Shown one piece after another: positions 44,834 through 53,957 of a stretch of 59,751 nt of DNA (position 1 is the stretch's first letter; every line of letters starts with the position of its first letter). The position numbers were made by a program, and so were the translations under genes. The notes beneath the pieces were generated by a model, which ran no database searches, had not been told where the DNA came from, and worked only from the letters and a program-made list of their open reading frames with translations. Source of the DNA: Fibrobacterota bacterium (lineage in GTDB: Bacteria > Fibrobacterota > Chitinivibrionia > Chitinivibrionales > Chitinispirillaceae); contig JAEYNR010000021.1 of assembly GCA_023412475.1 (NCBI GenBank), positions 1 through 59,751 on the forward strand, written 5' to 3'.

Positions 44834-46294
44834 TTACCCAAAAAGCTTGATTACCGCTTTTTGAAGCCATCCACTTTTCTTTTTTGAGCTCTGTTGAACC
44901 GGCCTGCTTTCAACAGAATTTCTCTGTACGGGTTGCTGAGAATATTTTTTTGGTACAGGCGCTTTATCAAGTCTTATGCTTTCGCTGTGATAAGATCTGC
45001 CAGCTTGAGGCTTTCGAGTCACCTTACTGTCCGAATATTTTCTGGCAGATGTTGATCTGCCTGTTGCTGATCTGCCTGTTGCTGATCTACCTGATGCTGA
45101 TCTACCTGAAGAGTACTCAGTTTGACGATGTCTGCTCTTTCTGAAGCTGATTGCAGCGCTGCTGTCCTCCAGATAAAGAGTGGAATCAGCAAATGCCACC
45201 GGTATTTTAAAATTAATAAACTGCTCAACCGGCTTAAGACCATGTACATAATCTTCACAGGCCATAGAAATTGCCTTCCCGGTCTTGCCCGCACGTGCAG
45301 TTCGTCCTATCCGATGCACATAGTTCTCACAATGCTCGGGTATATCATAATTTATTACCAGATCAAGATCATCTATATGAATTCCTCTGGCTGCCACATC
45401 TGTGGCTACCAAAAGAGTAATCTTTCCGTTTTTAACATCTTCCACTATTCTTGACCGTTTTTTCTGAGGCAGATCACCTGAGAGGTGTTCGCATGGAAAC
45501 CCGTTGTGTCGAAGTCTTTCTGCTACTACCCGCGCTTGATCCTTCATATTGGTAAAAATCAGTGCAGTTCTGGGATTCTCTTTCTTAAGAATTCCGAGTA
45601 AAAGATTAATCTTTTCGCTTTTAGAAACATGGTAAAGTTCCTGGGTTATTGCATCAACTGTAACTTTTTCCGGACAAAGCTCAACCTCTGCCGGATTATC
45701 CATGTATTCTCGCGCAATCATTCTGACTTCACGGCTCAGAGTAGCACTGAAAAGCATAACCTTGCTTTGGGGATTAGTTGGAAGGCTTCTGAGCATGGTG
45801 GTGATATCCGGAAGAAATCCCATGTCAAAGAGACGATCTGCTTCATCGATAACAAATATCCCGATCTCTTTAAAATTAATTTTTCCTGACTTCCTAAAAT
45901 CAAGTACTCTTCCTGGTGTTCCGATCATTATATCAACACCCTTGGCCAGTTGGTGTTCCTGCCGGCCATAACCCACTCCCCCGTAGAAGCTGCAGATGTT
46001 AAAACCAAGGTTGTGTCCCAGAAGAACCGCTTCTTTTTCGATCTGCACCGCCAGTTCGCGTGTCGGCGCGACTATCAATGCCTTTCTTCCCTTTAGCTCA
46101 CCACGGAGCTGGGCGAAAACCGAAACCAGAAAAGCAGCAGTTTTACCTGTGCCAGTCTGAGATTGTACAAATACATCTTTTCCTTTGATTGTGTGAGCAA
46201 GGGTTTGCTCCTGAACCGGCATACATTCACTATAACCAGCATCGTCAAGAGCCTGAATTATCTGATCATCAAGATCGAATTCGCAAAACTTCAT
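44834..46294 (-). CDS. DEAD-box RNA helicase with Arg/Ser repeat tail
   Basis: A 486-aa RhlE/DeaD-type helicase. Motifs I (AQTGTGKTA), Ia (PTRELAVQ), II (VIDEADRL, so DEAD), III (SAT), V (ATDVAARGIH) and VI (HRIGRTARAGK) are all present, with a Q motif at the start. After about residue 375 the tail becomes low-complexity, with repeated GRSATGRSA units, and ends basic. Such tails bind RNA and help ribosome assembly or decay. The repeat is encoded by 15-bp tandem repeats at 45057-45110. Confidence 0.94.
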   Translation of the reverse strand: MKFCEFDLDDQIIQALDDAGYSECMPVQEQTLAHTIKGKDVFVQSQTGTGKTAAFLVSVFAQLRGELKGRKALIVAPTRELAVQIEKEAVLLGHNLGFNICSFYGGVGYGRQEHQLAKGVDIMIGTPGRVLDFRKSGKINFKEIGIFVIDEADRLFDMGFLPDITTMLRSLPTNPQSKVMLFSATLSREVRMIAREYMDNPAEVELCPEKVTVDAITQELYHVSKSEKINLLLGILKKENPRTALIFTNMKDQARVVAERLRHNGFPCEHLSGDLPQKKRSRIVEDVKNGKITLLVATDVAARGIHIDDLDLVINYDIPEHCENYVHRIGRTARAGKTGKAISMACEDYVHGLKPVEQFINFKIPVAFADSTLYLEDSSAAISFRKSRHRQTEYSSGRSASGRSATGRSATGRSTSARKYSDSKVTRKPQAGRSYHSESIRLDKAPVPKKYSQQPVQRNSVESRPVQQSSKKKSGWLQKAVIKLFG

Positions 46295-47438
46295 CTATTC
46301 TCTTTCCTGCACACTCCATTCTTTTATGGAATGTTAAAAAATTGTGGGTTAGTAATTTGGGGCAGTTGCTCCTATATATTCTCAAACATTCAGAACACGA
46401 GGAATATCCATTATGAAGAGTGATTAAAGAAGTAATCAAAACCATTTCTGCAAATGCAGAATCCCCTTTAAAACTATTACTATAGTATTTCGGTTATTAA
46501 CCTTATTAATTATCCGGGTAAGATTCAAGTGGAAAATTAGTAACTAAATCATTGCCCTGAGGTGATTAATGAATGATTATAATATATGTATAACCGTTTG
46601 GGCAGTATTTTTTTCATTTTGTGGAAAATTCTTCTTACTTTTCTGTTTATTCAACCGATTTTTTATATGCTTCACTGTATTTAAAAATTCCTTTAACTTC
46701 TTTTATCGTATAACCTGCAGGCCACCCCAGATCGTCAGTGTAGTCGTAGATAACAAGCCACACTTTAAAATGCTCCATTTCTACAACCAATGGTGGCTTC
46801 AGTGCAATAAGCGAATACCACGATCCCTCCTCACTATCAAGTATTACCTAAACCGGACGGATTAATAGACGATTGAGATGCACAGACCCTCTAGAGAAAA
46901 CCGGAATTAAAAAACGCGGGCGTATCCAAATGGTGATATGTGCAGGCTTTCGAAAGTCACAGGGAGCCTGCCGGAATTTTTCTGCAGTAGTCTTCAAAAC
47001 TACAACAGAGTTGAATAATCTCTACTCAGCATTAAAAATCCCATATCAAGCAGAATTTAAAGTTAAAATGGATTCTCACTTTTTCAGCTATTTTTCCTGT
47101 AATATAAAAATTGCTAACCGATGTCGATTGTTTCCAATTAGTACTTCCTGTTAAATGCTACTCTCTATAGGTCTGAGTAAATGCAAAATATAAGTATTAA
47201 ACGACTTATTAAATCTTTTGCAATACCAGATTCACATTGCACTTCACATTATCTTTATGTTAAACATTTCCACTTTTCTCTAATTCATTATTTATCAATG
47301 CTTTGAAATTGTTACTCTCTAAAGATTCTCTTTTTTTCTTTTTCTCAGCGCCTTGAACTAGATTCAATCCACTGCACACTAATAGAAAAGTTATTATTAT
47401 AATAGATCTTAATCTGATATCTTTTGAGGTGTTAAATA
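46295..47438. other. Gene-poor region with possible gene remnants
   Basis: This 1.1-kb gap has no convincing intact gene. On the minus strand an open frame without a normal start (46845 to 46647) reads like protein, with segments VWLVIYDYTDDLGWPAGYT and IKEVKGIFKYSEAYKK. It is probably the C-terminal end of a decayed gene. The plus strand has only short frames with hydrophobic, AT-driven composition. No inverted repeats were noted. Confidence 0.4.
46647..46845 (-). pseudogene. Possible C-terminal gene remnant
   Basis: A 65-codon open frame running from just after an in-frame TAG to a TAA at 46647. The composition (charged, many Tyr/Trp/Asp) is protein-like. There is no ATG before residue 24 and no RBS. 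It may be a small gene with an unusual start, but a truncated remnant is more likely. Confidence 0.25.
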
Positions 47439-49862
47439 ATGAAGCTCTGTTTTCCAAAAAAAGGTTTTCTGGTCTCTTGCGCACTTTTTTGTCATTTGAA
47501 TGTCTCTGCAACTCTGCTGCCTTTCCCTTCACCACTTCCAAAAGTCGAAACACCCTACGACTCTATACTTCTTAAGACCTGGGAAGGCATAAAAAAAAGA
47601 AATGTTGATCCTTATGAAATCAAAATGATTCACCGCCCCTACTCCGAATCACCCGGCGATGCTGTTTCTGAAGGTATCGGCTATGGAATGATTCTGGCAC
47701 TTTATTGCAACGATCAACAATACTTCAATTTGATTTGGGATGCCGGTGAATCCAATCTATACGATAGCGAGTATAACCGTTATAACTGGAGAATTCATCC
47801 TGACAATAGAGTGGAACCAGGCGCAGCAACCGATGCCGATCAGGATATCGCATTATGCCTGATCTTTGCTGATCAACTGGTCAAAAAAAATGTCTGGAAT
47901 GAACACACCAGCCCTAAAGGAGCAACCTACGCAAAACGGGCCAACGATCTTATAAATAATATCTGGAATACCATGGTCGAGGATGGCAAATACCTGAAAC
48001 CTGGTGATTCCTGGGGAGGCAAAGATCAGCTTAATCCAGGCTATTTTGCCCCTGCATTTTACAGGGTTTTTGATGAGTTTGAAGAACAGGACCACAACTG
48101 GAAAGGCCTCATCGATGAATGCTATAACATCATCGCAAAATCGGAAGGCTATCCCAAAGGGCTGATTTCGGACTTCACCAATTCTGAAGGCGAGCCGGTA
48201 GCTGCCGGTTACAACACTTATGCAGAAAGCAGACACCTCTATAAAGATGCCATCCGCATCTACTGGAGACTTGGAACCGATTATCTCTGGTATGGAGAGC
48301 CACGGGCTAAAACATTTCTTAAAAATGCCATTGATTTTATTGAAACACCTGAAAAAGCCAACTTTTTTCAAATTGATGGCAATGTTGTTCCCGAAACCGA
48401 TTCATTCACCCTGGGAAATGATGTTCCACGGCCCAGAGCCGAACACAGCCACCTGACTATCGGAATGTGGGCATGTGCGGCAATAGCTGTTGGAGATTCT
48501 GGACTGGCCCGGGCATTCAGCGATGAACTTCTCAAATACTATGAACCAGGCGCAGATTACTGGGGAAAATCAACTGATCCCAACAATGAAGACACTCTCC
48601 ACAATGAGATGTATTTCGATCAGTTTTTAGCATGGTTTGGAGCATCGATGCTCTCTGGTGTTTTTACTAATATCTGGGATGATATGAAAGATCCGGATCC
48701 GTTTACCACTTTAGCCTGGAAAGCAGAACCTACCTTCTCCACCCGCGATCTAAATGCCGCAATTGCGCCATTAACTATTAATGGAACTTTTAACAAGTTT
48801 GCACGCTGGAGTGTTGAAATTACTCACGAAGACAGTACAGAAAGCAGATTATTCTCTGGCACTGGAGAGACTCTTTTTGTCAGTTGGAATGGCCTCGCAT
48901 CCAGTGGCACAGTAATGAAACAAGGATGGTACAATGTAAATATCACAGCCAGAACCCTGTCAAAAACGGTCAACTACAAGGTATGGCTTGGCAAATCTTT
49001 CGACCTGATGGAAAACAACCGGCTTATAATAGATGATTTCAGAGATGATGATCTGAATCCCTTTATTGGAAACATCTGGCAGAGCTATCTGGACAGCCAT
49101 GAAGGGAAAACCGGAAAATCCTCTATTAAAGAGATGACAGTTAAAACAATTGATGCTAAAAAATGGTTAGTTTGGTCTTATCATCTTGATCAGGGTAATC
49201 TGGGTTTTGATCCGTATGCCGCTTTGGAATGGAACTGCACAACACCCGACGGAAACCTTGATCTGACAGGCATAGATACCATAATATTCAATGCCAAATC
49301 TAACACGCCACTGGGTTTATCGGTGCAGATTGTCACCTCTGATATCGGTGATTATAACTACCACGAGGACTCACTCTATCTAACAGCAACTGCTACCGAG
49401 TATAAGTTGCCTGTTAGTGGTTTCGCTCCCAGATTTGGTGGTGAGAATGCGCTTGATCTATCCAAAATCACAGCAATCCGTTTTCAGGTTCAACTGCCAA
49501 GCGGAGATGAAAACTCTATTATGCTTAGCCAATTCTGCGTTACCGGAAATCTGGAAAAAATCTACAAAGCTCCTCCGGAATATCTTCCCATGTCAGTTAA
49601 ACCATCAGGACATTTGAAAAATGTCCCATTCAAAATCAACTGGTCTTCTACAACAAATGGACTTCTCTTTTCCATTCCGAAGAATGTTAAGTGCCATTCC
49701 ATTATGATTTTCGACATAAATGGAAAAGTCATCGCACAAACAAGGGTGCACCGTAATGCAGCATTAATACCAGTTTCTGGTAAACTGGCCAACAGAGTCT
49801 ACTTTGCTAAAATAAAGCTGGAAAATGGCACATCGACTATTCCATTAACCATGATCAGATGA
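47439..49862 (+). CDS. Secreted GH8 endoglucanase with CBM11-like and sorting domains
   Basis: An 807-aa exported glycoside hydrolase. After the signal peptide comes a GH8 (alpha/alpha)6 domain (about 35-410): the general acid Glu is in SEGIGYGMILAL, and the Asp in ATDADQDIALCLIF is the expected partner. A linker region is followed by a CBM11-like domain (about 530-700, LIIDDFRDDD ... LDLTGIDTIIFNAK ... ITAIRFQVQLPSG) and a C-terminal domain with FDINGKVI and VYFAKIKLENG, the Por/T9SS-type sorting pattern. It probably hydrolyses beta-1,4 or mixed-linkage glucan or xylan outside the cell. Confidence 0.92.
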   Translation: MKLCFPKKGFLVSCALFCHLNVSATLLPFPSPLPKVETPYDSILLKTWEGIKKRNVDPYEIKMIHRPYSESPGDAVSEGIGYGMILALYCNDQQYFNLIWDAGESNLYDSEYNRYNWRIHPDNRVEPGAATDADQDIALCLIFADQLVKKNVWNEHTSPKGATYAKRANDLINNIWNTMVEDGKYLKPGDSWGGKDQLNPGYFAPAFYRVFDEFEEQDHNWKGLIDECYNIIAKSEGYPKGLISDFTNSEGEPVAAGYNTYAESRHLYKDAIRIYWRLGTDYLWYGEPRAKTFLKNAIDFIETPEKANFFQIDGNVVPETDSFTLGNDVPRPRAEHSHLTIGMWACAAIAVGDSGLARAFSDELLKYYEPGADYWGKSTDPNNEDTLHNEMYFDQFLAWFGASMLSGVFTNIWDDMKDPDPFTTLAWKAEPTFSTRDLNAAIAPLTINGTFNKFARWSVEITHEDSTESRLFSGTGETLFVSWNGLASSGTVMKQGWYNVNITARTLSKTVNYKVWLGKSFDLMENNRLIIDDFRDDDLNPFIGNIWQSYLDSHEGKTGKSSIKEMTVKTIDAKKWLVWSYHLDQGNLGFDPYAALEWNCTTPDGNLDLTGIDTIIFNAKSNTPLGLSVQIVTSDIGDYNYHEDSLYLTATATEYKLPVSGFAPRFGGENALDLSKITAIRFQVQLPSGDENSIMLSQFCVTGNLEKIYKAPPEYLPMSVKPSGHLKNVPFKINWSSTTNGLLFSIPKNVKCHSIMIFDINGKVIAQTRVHRNAALIPVSGKLANRVYFAKIKLENGTSTIPLTMIR

Positions 49863-49933
49863 TTTTTGGGAAATCAGCTATCTGATGGCGAAAAGCAAGA
49901 ACTATTAATCTATACAAACTTTAATATTTGTAT

Positions 49934-50385
49934 AGACCTTGGTATTGTATCTTATTCCCTAAAAACCTTGGTATCTGTCTAACCTTAGTAGCACAAGAAG
50001 AACCAATGACCACAACCTTATTACCTTATTTAAAAATTTATAAATCGAGTACCATACCTGTGCACCCGTTTTGTTTTCACAATGTTTACATAACAATCGC
50101 TAATAGCCGGGAAGAAGCCACAATAGAATTATGAAAATTTATTACCGGAATTGTACACAATAGTAAGGCAAAATCATATGAAATTTGCGCAAATATGGGC
50201 CATATGCATTTTCTGGTCTCACGAAATCCATCATCAGGACACTTTAATTAAAGGTGTGAAAAAATAAGGTAATAAGGTTTTTTTCTTGTGTTCGTGTGGC
50301 ATCTCTACTAAGGTTGATAAAGACAGATACTAAGGTTTATAGGAAAAACACATGGCATACATTGGGAAAGATATTAAGGTTTAGT
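49934..50385. repeat. Long imperfect inverted repeat (MITE-like element)
   Basis: The gap 49863-50533 holds no gene. Its left arm (about 49955-50031) and right arm (about 50262-50345) are imperfect inverted complements; AACCTTATTACCTTATTT (50014-50031) pairs without mismatch with 50262-50279. Arms contain repeated AACCTTAGTA-type units, and weaker outer copies lie near 49934 and 50375. About 230 bp separate the arms. It resembles a miniature inverted-repeat element or a folded RNA; no transposase is present. Confidence 0.65.
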
Positions 50386-50533
50386 AGGTTGGATATTTTT
50401 TAGTTACGCACACTTTTTGATAAAATTCCTCAATTTTCTCTCATATTGTGATTATACTGTACTATATTAACTCAAAAAAACGTTTGGGTAAAACCTATGG
50501 AATTCTGAGAGCCAGAACCAGAGGAGTTAATAT

Positions 50534-52351
50534 TTGAAAATATCTTTAAAACCGGTTTTTCCGTTTTTCTTAAGTGTCTTTAGCTTCTTTATACCAGTGT
50601 TTGCACAAAAAGATTACGGAATACATGATCCCTCTACTATAGTTAAGGAAAATGACCGTTATTTCACCTTTTATACCAGTAATGGTGTAGAGTATGCCTA
50701 TTCCACCGATCTATGTACCTGGCGTAGAGAAGGAAATATTTTTCCATCCGGGTTCCCTGAATGGATTACCAGTTATGTCCCCTCTTTCGAGGGTCATTTC
50801 TGGGCTCCTGATGTCTTCTATATGAACAACCGGTGGCATGTTTATTATTCCTGCTCAAGTTTTGGCTCCCGTCAGTCTGCAATCGGTTTGGCAACATCGC
50901 CTTCTCTCACTAACCCACAATGGAATGATGAGGGAATGGTGGTTTACACAAACAATTCCTCCGACCATAACGCCATAGACCCGGCTATTATCCGTCATGA
51001 AGGCAAAGTATGGATGGCTTATGGTTCTTTCTGGTCAGGCATTGTGATGACAGAAATTGATTCCACCACAGGAAAACCTGTAAATAAAAGTGCTCTCCAT
51101 TATATAGCGGATAATGATCCTGAAGCTGCAGCTATTATTCATCGGGGCGATTATTACTATCTGTTTTTCAACCGCGGGAAATGCTGCAGTGGAGCAAACA
51201 GTACTTATTACATAAATGTAGGCAGATCATCTGATCCAACCGGCCCTTATCTGGACAAAAATGGCAAACACACCAGTAGTGGTGGGGGCACTACTATTCT
51301 AAAAACCGAGGGCCGCTTCATCGGCCCGGGGCATTTCGGACTCTTGTCTGGAAACGGTAAAGAATATATGTCCTACCATTATTATGATGGCTCACAAAAC
51401 GGTGTATCAAAGCTTAAAATAAGTACACTTTCATGGCAGGATGGCTGGCCGGTGGTAAGAACCGATTTTGACCCCTGCAATCCTGATACTATGGAGGATT
51501 GTGCCGGTGTAAAAGGCGGTTCTGCTTATATCGATAATTGCGGTGTTTGTGCAGGTGGAACAACAAATAAAAAGCCCTGTCAACAGGATTGCAATGGTGA
51601 CTGGGGCGGTAATGCTCTTATGGACACTTGCGGAATATGTGTGGACGGCAAGACCGGTTTATCATCCTGCAGCGGCTCTCTTCAGGCAGAAGATGTACTG
51701 GAATTTGATGGAATTTTTGAAGATATCAACAAAGGATTCATTGAAAGAGGGTATATAAATTTGACCAATAAAAAAGGTTCTGCTGCAACAATATCTCTAT
51801 GCTCAGACATAAGTTCCGATTTTTCACTGATTCTTCGCTATGCAAATGGCAGTACCACCGATAGAAAACTCTCTGTTTCTGTTAACAACACAATTCAGAT
51901 AGATTCAATTACTTTCCCGCCCGGTTCTTCCTGGACAGATTGGAAAGATATCACTGCCCGTGTAAGACTTTTGAAAGGAAATAACCTCATCACCTTTACT
52001 TCGTTGAGCAGCGATGGTGGTCCAAATCTGGATCTTGTCGCATTTTTCGATGAACTCCTGCATGATTGTTCGACTCAGTCGAAAAAAACAAGAAATAAGC
52101 AGGTTAAGAATGCAAACCTGATGTACTCTGGTGGTTTGATCTCTTTTTGTATGCCTGAAGAAACCACAATCAGATATCAATTGTATAACCTTTGCGGTCG
52201 AACTGTCTTACCTGCAGTTTCCAGAAAGGTTAACGCAGGTATCAACTATCTGACACTAAATAGCGCTTGTGCAGGTCGGGGAATTTATCTTTTTGTACTT
52301 GAAGAAAAATCCACCGGGAAAAGATATGAAAAGCTGATACATATCATGTAA
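50534..52351 (+). CDS. Secreted GH43 endo-1,5-alpha-L-arabinanase with Cys-rich and CBM6-like modules
   Basis: A 605-aa exported enzyme with a TTG start 9 bp after GAGGAG. The GH43 five-blade domain (about 28-310) has the catalytic Asp in IHDPSTIV, the pKa-setting Asp in IDPAII and the general acid Glu in DPEAAAII, with a GPGHFG loop, all typical of endo-arabinanases. A Cys-rich segment follows (about 315-375) with DCNGDWGG and DNCGVCAGG units. Next are a CBM6-like domain (about 385-510) and a C-terminal sorting-type domain (YQLYNLCGRTV, RGIYLFVL). It cleaves arabinan side chains of pectin. Confidence 0.93.
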   Translation: MKISLKPVFPFFLSVFSFFIPVFAQKDYGIHDPSTIVKENDRYFTFYTSNGVEYAYSTDLCTWRREGNIFPSGFPEWITSYVPSFEGHFWAPDVFYMNNRWHVYYSCSSFGSRQSAIGLATSPSLTNPQWNDEGMVVYTNNSSDHNAIDPAIIRHEGKVWMAYGSFWSGIVMTEIDSTTGKPVNKSALHYIADNDPEAAAIIHRGDYYYLFFNRGKCCSGANSTYYINVGRSSDPTGPYLDKNGKHTSSGGGTTILKTEGRFIGPGHFGLLSGNGKEYMSYHYYDGSQNGVSKLKISTLSWQDGWPVVRTDFDPCNPDTMEDCAGVKGGSAYIDNCGVCAGGTTNKKPCQQDCNGDWGGNALMDTCGICVDGKTGLSSCSGSLQAEDVLEFDGIFEDINKGFIERGYINLTNKKGSAATISLCSDISSDFSLILRYANGSTTDRKLSVSVNNTIQIDSITFPPGSSWTDWKDITARVRLLKGNNLITFTSLSSDGGPNLDLVAFFDELLHDCSTQSKKTRNKQVKNANLMYSGGLISFCMPEETTIRYQLYNLCGRTVLPAVSRKVNAGINYLTLNSACAGRGIYLFVLEEKSTGKRYEKLIHIM

Positions 52352-52404
52352 TAGTCCTCATTTTTACCCTGTTCTAAAAGTAACAAAACAGAAGGATATA
52401 TTTT

Positions 52405-53568
52405 ATGAAACACCGTTTTTTTAATATATACATAACTGTAACACTTCTCCTTTTCTCATCTTTTTATTTGTGTGCACAATCGCTGCAATACAGTGGCAAT
52501 CCGTTGTTTAAGGGTCTGTTCACAGCAGACCCATCTGCTCTGGTTTATAAAGATACACTTTATGTGTTTACCGGTCATGATGAACAGCAGAAAAACGGCA
52601 CGACGTTTCTTATGCGGGACTGGTATGTTTTTTCTTCTGCAGATCTGGTCAACTGGACTAATCATGGGGTAAAGCTAAAAACAGAGGATTTCTCCTGGGC
52701 AAGTGGCAATGCCTTTGCCGGACATGTGGTGGAACATAATGGAAAATTCTGGTGGTACATCTCAGTTACCCACAAAACAATAAAGGTTGGCGAAGGATTC
52801 TCCATAGGTGTGGCAGTATCCGATCACCCACTGGGACCCTATAAAGACACACTGGGACAAGCTTTGATAACCGATAAAACTCCCAATTCAATCACCCTTA
52901 ATATTGATCCTGCAGTATTTATTGATAATGGCACTCCTTTTCTTTTCTGGGGTTCCTGGGGAGCGGCCAGAATGGCTAAGCTGAAAAGCAATATGACTGA
53001 ACTTGATGGTCCGGTTGAAACTGTTAATGCCAAAGAATTTTTTGAAGCGCCATGGATTCACAAAAATGACAATACGTATTATTTATCATATGCTTCAGGA
53101 TATCCTTCGGTAACATCATACAGCACAAGCAGCAGCATTACCGGTCCATGGACTTATGGAGGTGTGATTAATGATCTGCTGGAAAATTCAGAAACCAATC
53201 ATCAGGCAATAATAGAGTTCAAAGGAAACTGGTATTTTATTTATCACAATGCCGGACTTCCCGGAGGTGGAACGTATCGGCGATCTGTCTGCATAGACAA
53301 CCTTCATCATAACAGCGATGGAACAATTAAAAAAGTTATCAGAACCAGCACCGGGGTTCCGGCAGTAAACCCTACCGGAGTTGCTTTTCAAAACAGGGTT
53401 GTAAAGCTTGATGAATTCTGTGGGAAAAATAAGTTTCTCATTACAGACAGGAACCAGACCAGCACCTTTTTTAATGGTCATTCAGTATTTAATCCATTAG
53501 GAATTAAACAGATTCCAGATCAATTGCACCTCACTCCAGGCTTTTATGTTAAACTGAGTTCAAAATAA
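52405..53568 (+). CDS. Secreted GH43 glycosidase
   Basis: A 387-aa exported protein with a signal peptide ending near CAQS. The GH43 catalytic residues are in TADPSALV (Asp), NIDPAVFID (Asp) and FEAPWIHK (Glu). The architecture is a single catalytic domain without CBM or sorting domain. It is 53 bp after the GH43 arabinanase. Arabinofuranosidase or beta-xylosidase activity is most likely, by family. The missing sorting domain suggests a periplasmic enzyme. Confidence 0.9.
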   Translation: MKHRFFNIYITVTLLLFSSFYLCAQSLQYSGNPLFKGLFTADPSALVYKDTLYVFTGHDEQQKNGTTFLMRDWYVFSSADLVNWTNHGVKLKTEDFSWASGNAFAGHVVEHNGKFWWYISVTHKTIKVGEGFSIGVAVSDHPLGPYKDTLGQALITDKTPNSITLNIDPAVFIDNGTPFLFWGSWGAARMAKLKSNMTELDGPVETVNAKEFFEAPWIHKNDNTYYLSYASGYPSVTSYSTSSSITGPWTYGGVINDLLENSETNHQAIIEFKGNWYFIYHNAGLPGGGTYRRSVCIDNLHHNSDGTIKKVIRTSTGVPAVNPTGVAFQNRVVKLDEFCGKNKFLITDRNQTSTFFNGHSVFNPLGIKQIPDQLHLTPGFYVKLSSK

Positions 53569-53957
53569 AATCCAACTCTGTAGCTACCCTGCCGATCTCA
53601 GCATAGAAACCTTTTTGCTTGAGCCCTGTAAGAGCGCACGCATGATGCATAATCGTACTGATAGCTCCTTACATAGCTCTACGGTTGCAAGCCTCAAATT
53701 ACTCTCTCGCAAGCGGTGAAAGTTGCGACATTTAAGATTAAGGATTTGAAGTTTTTGTTCCCGAGAATATGGCGCGGTCCGCGTGTGTTTTTGCTTTTCA
53801 TCATCAGACAGCCAGACCAGACATCACGGTTTCCCTGAGATGATATTTTTTTGCATATTACATAATCCTGTCATAATGCTGAATAAAGAGTGGATAATAT
53901 CAGGAAATTCAAATATTTTATCCTTATGATAGTGATCTTACAGAAGGAGGTATATAC
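53569..53957 (+). other. Intergenic region before the PL11 gene
   Basis: A 389-bp stretch without a supported gene. A TAAGAGCGCACGCATGATGC area near 53628 and ATATGGCGCGGTCCGCG near 53767 are GC-richer than the surroundings; the latter forms a short GCGCGG/CCGCGT-like inverted repeat. The AAGGAGG RBS of the next gene is at about 53943. Confidence 0.4.

Noticed and set aside
45019..45294. Second minus-strand frame inside the helicase C-terminus
   Set aside because: It is an out-of-frame shadow of the tandem repeat region.
46569..46865. 98-codon plus-strand frame rich in Phe and Cys
   Set aside because: Composition is what AT-rich DNA gives; it is antisense to a more protein-like minus frame.
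47260..47409. Minus-strand frame with a signal-peptide-like stretch (IIIITFLLVCSGLNLVQGA)
   Set aside because: There is no start codon or RBS before the hydrophobic segment, and it overlaps the 5' end of the GH8 gene on the other strand. The hydrophobic text may come from an AT-rich run.
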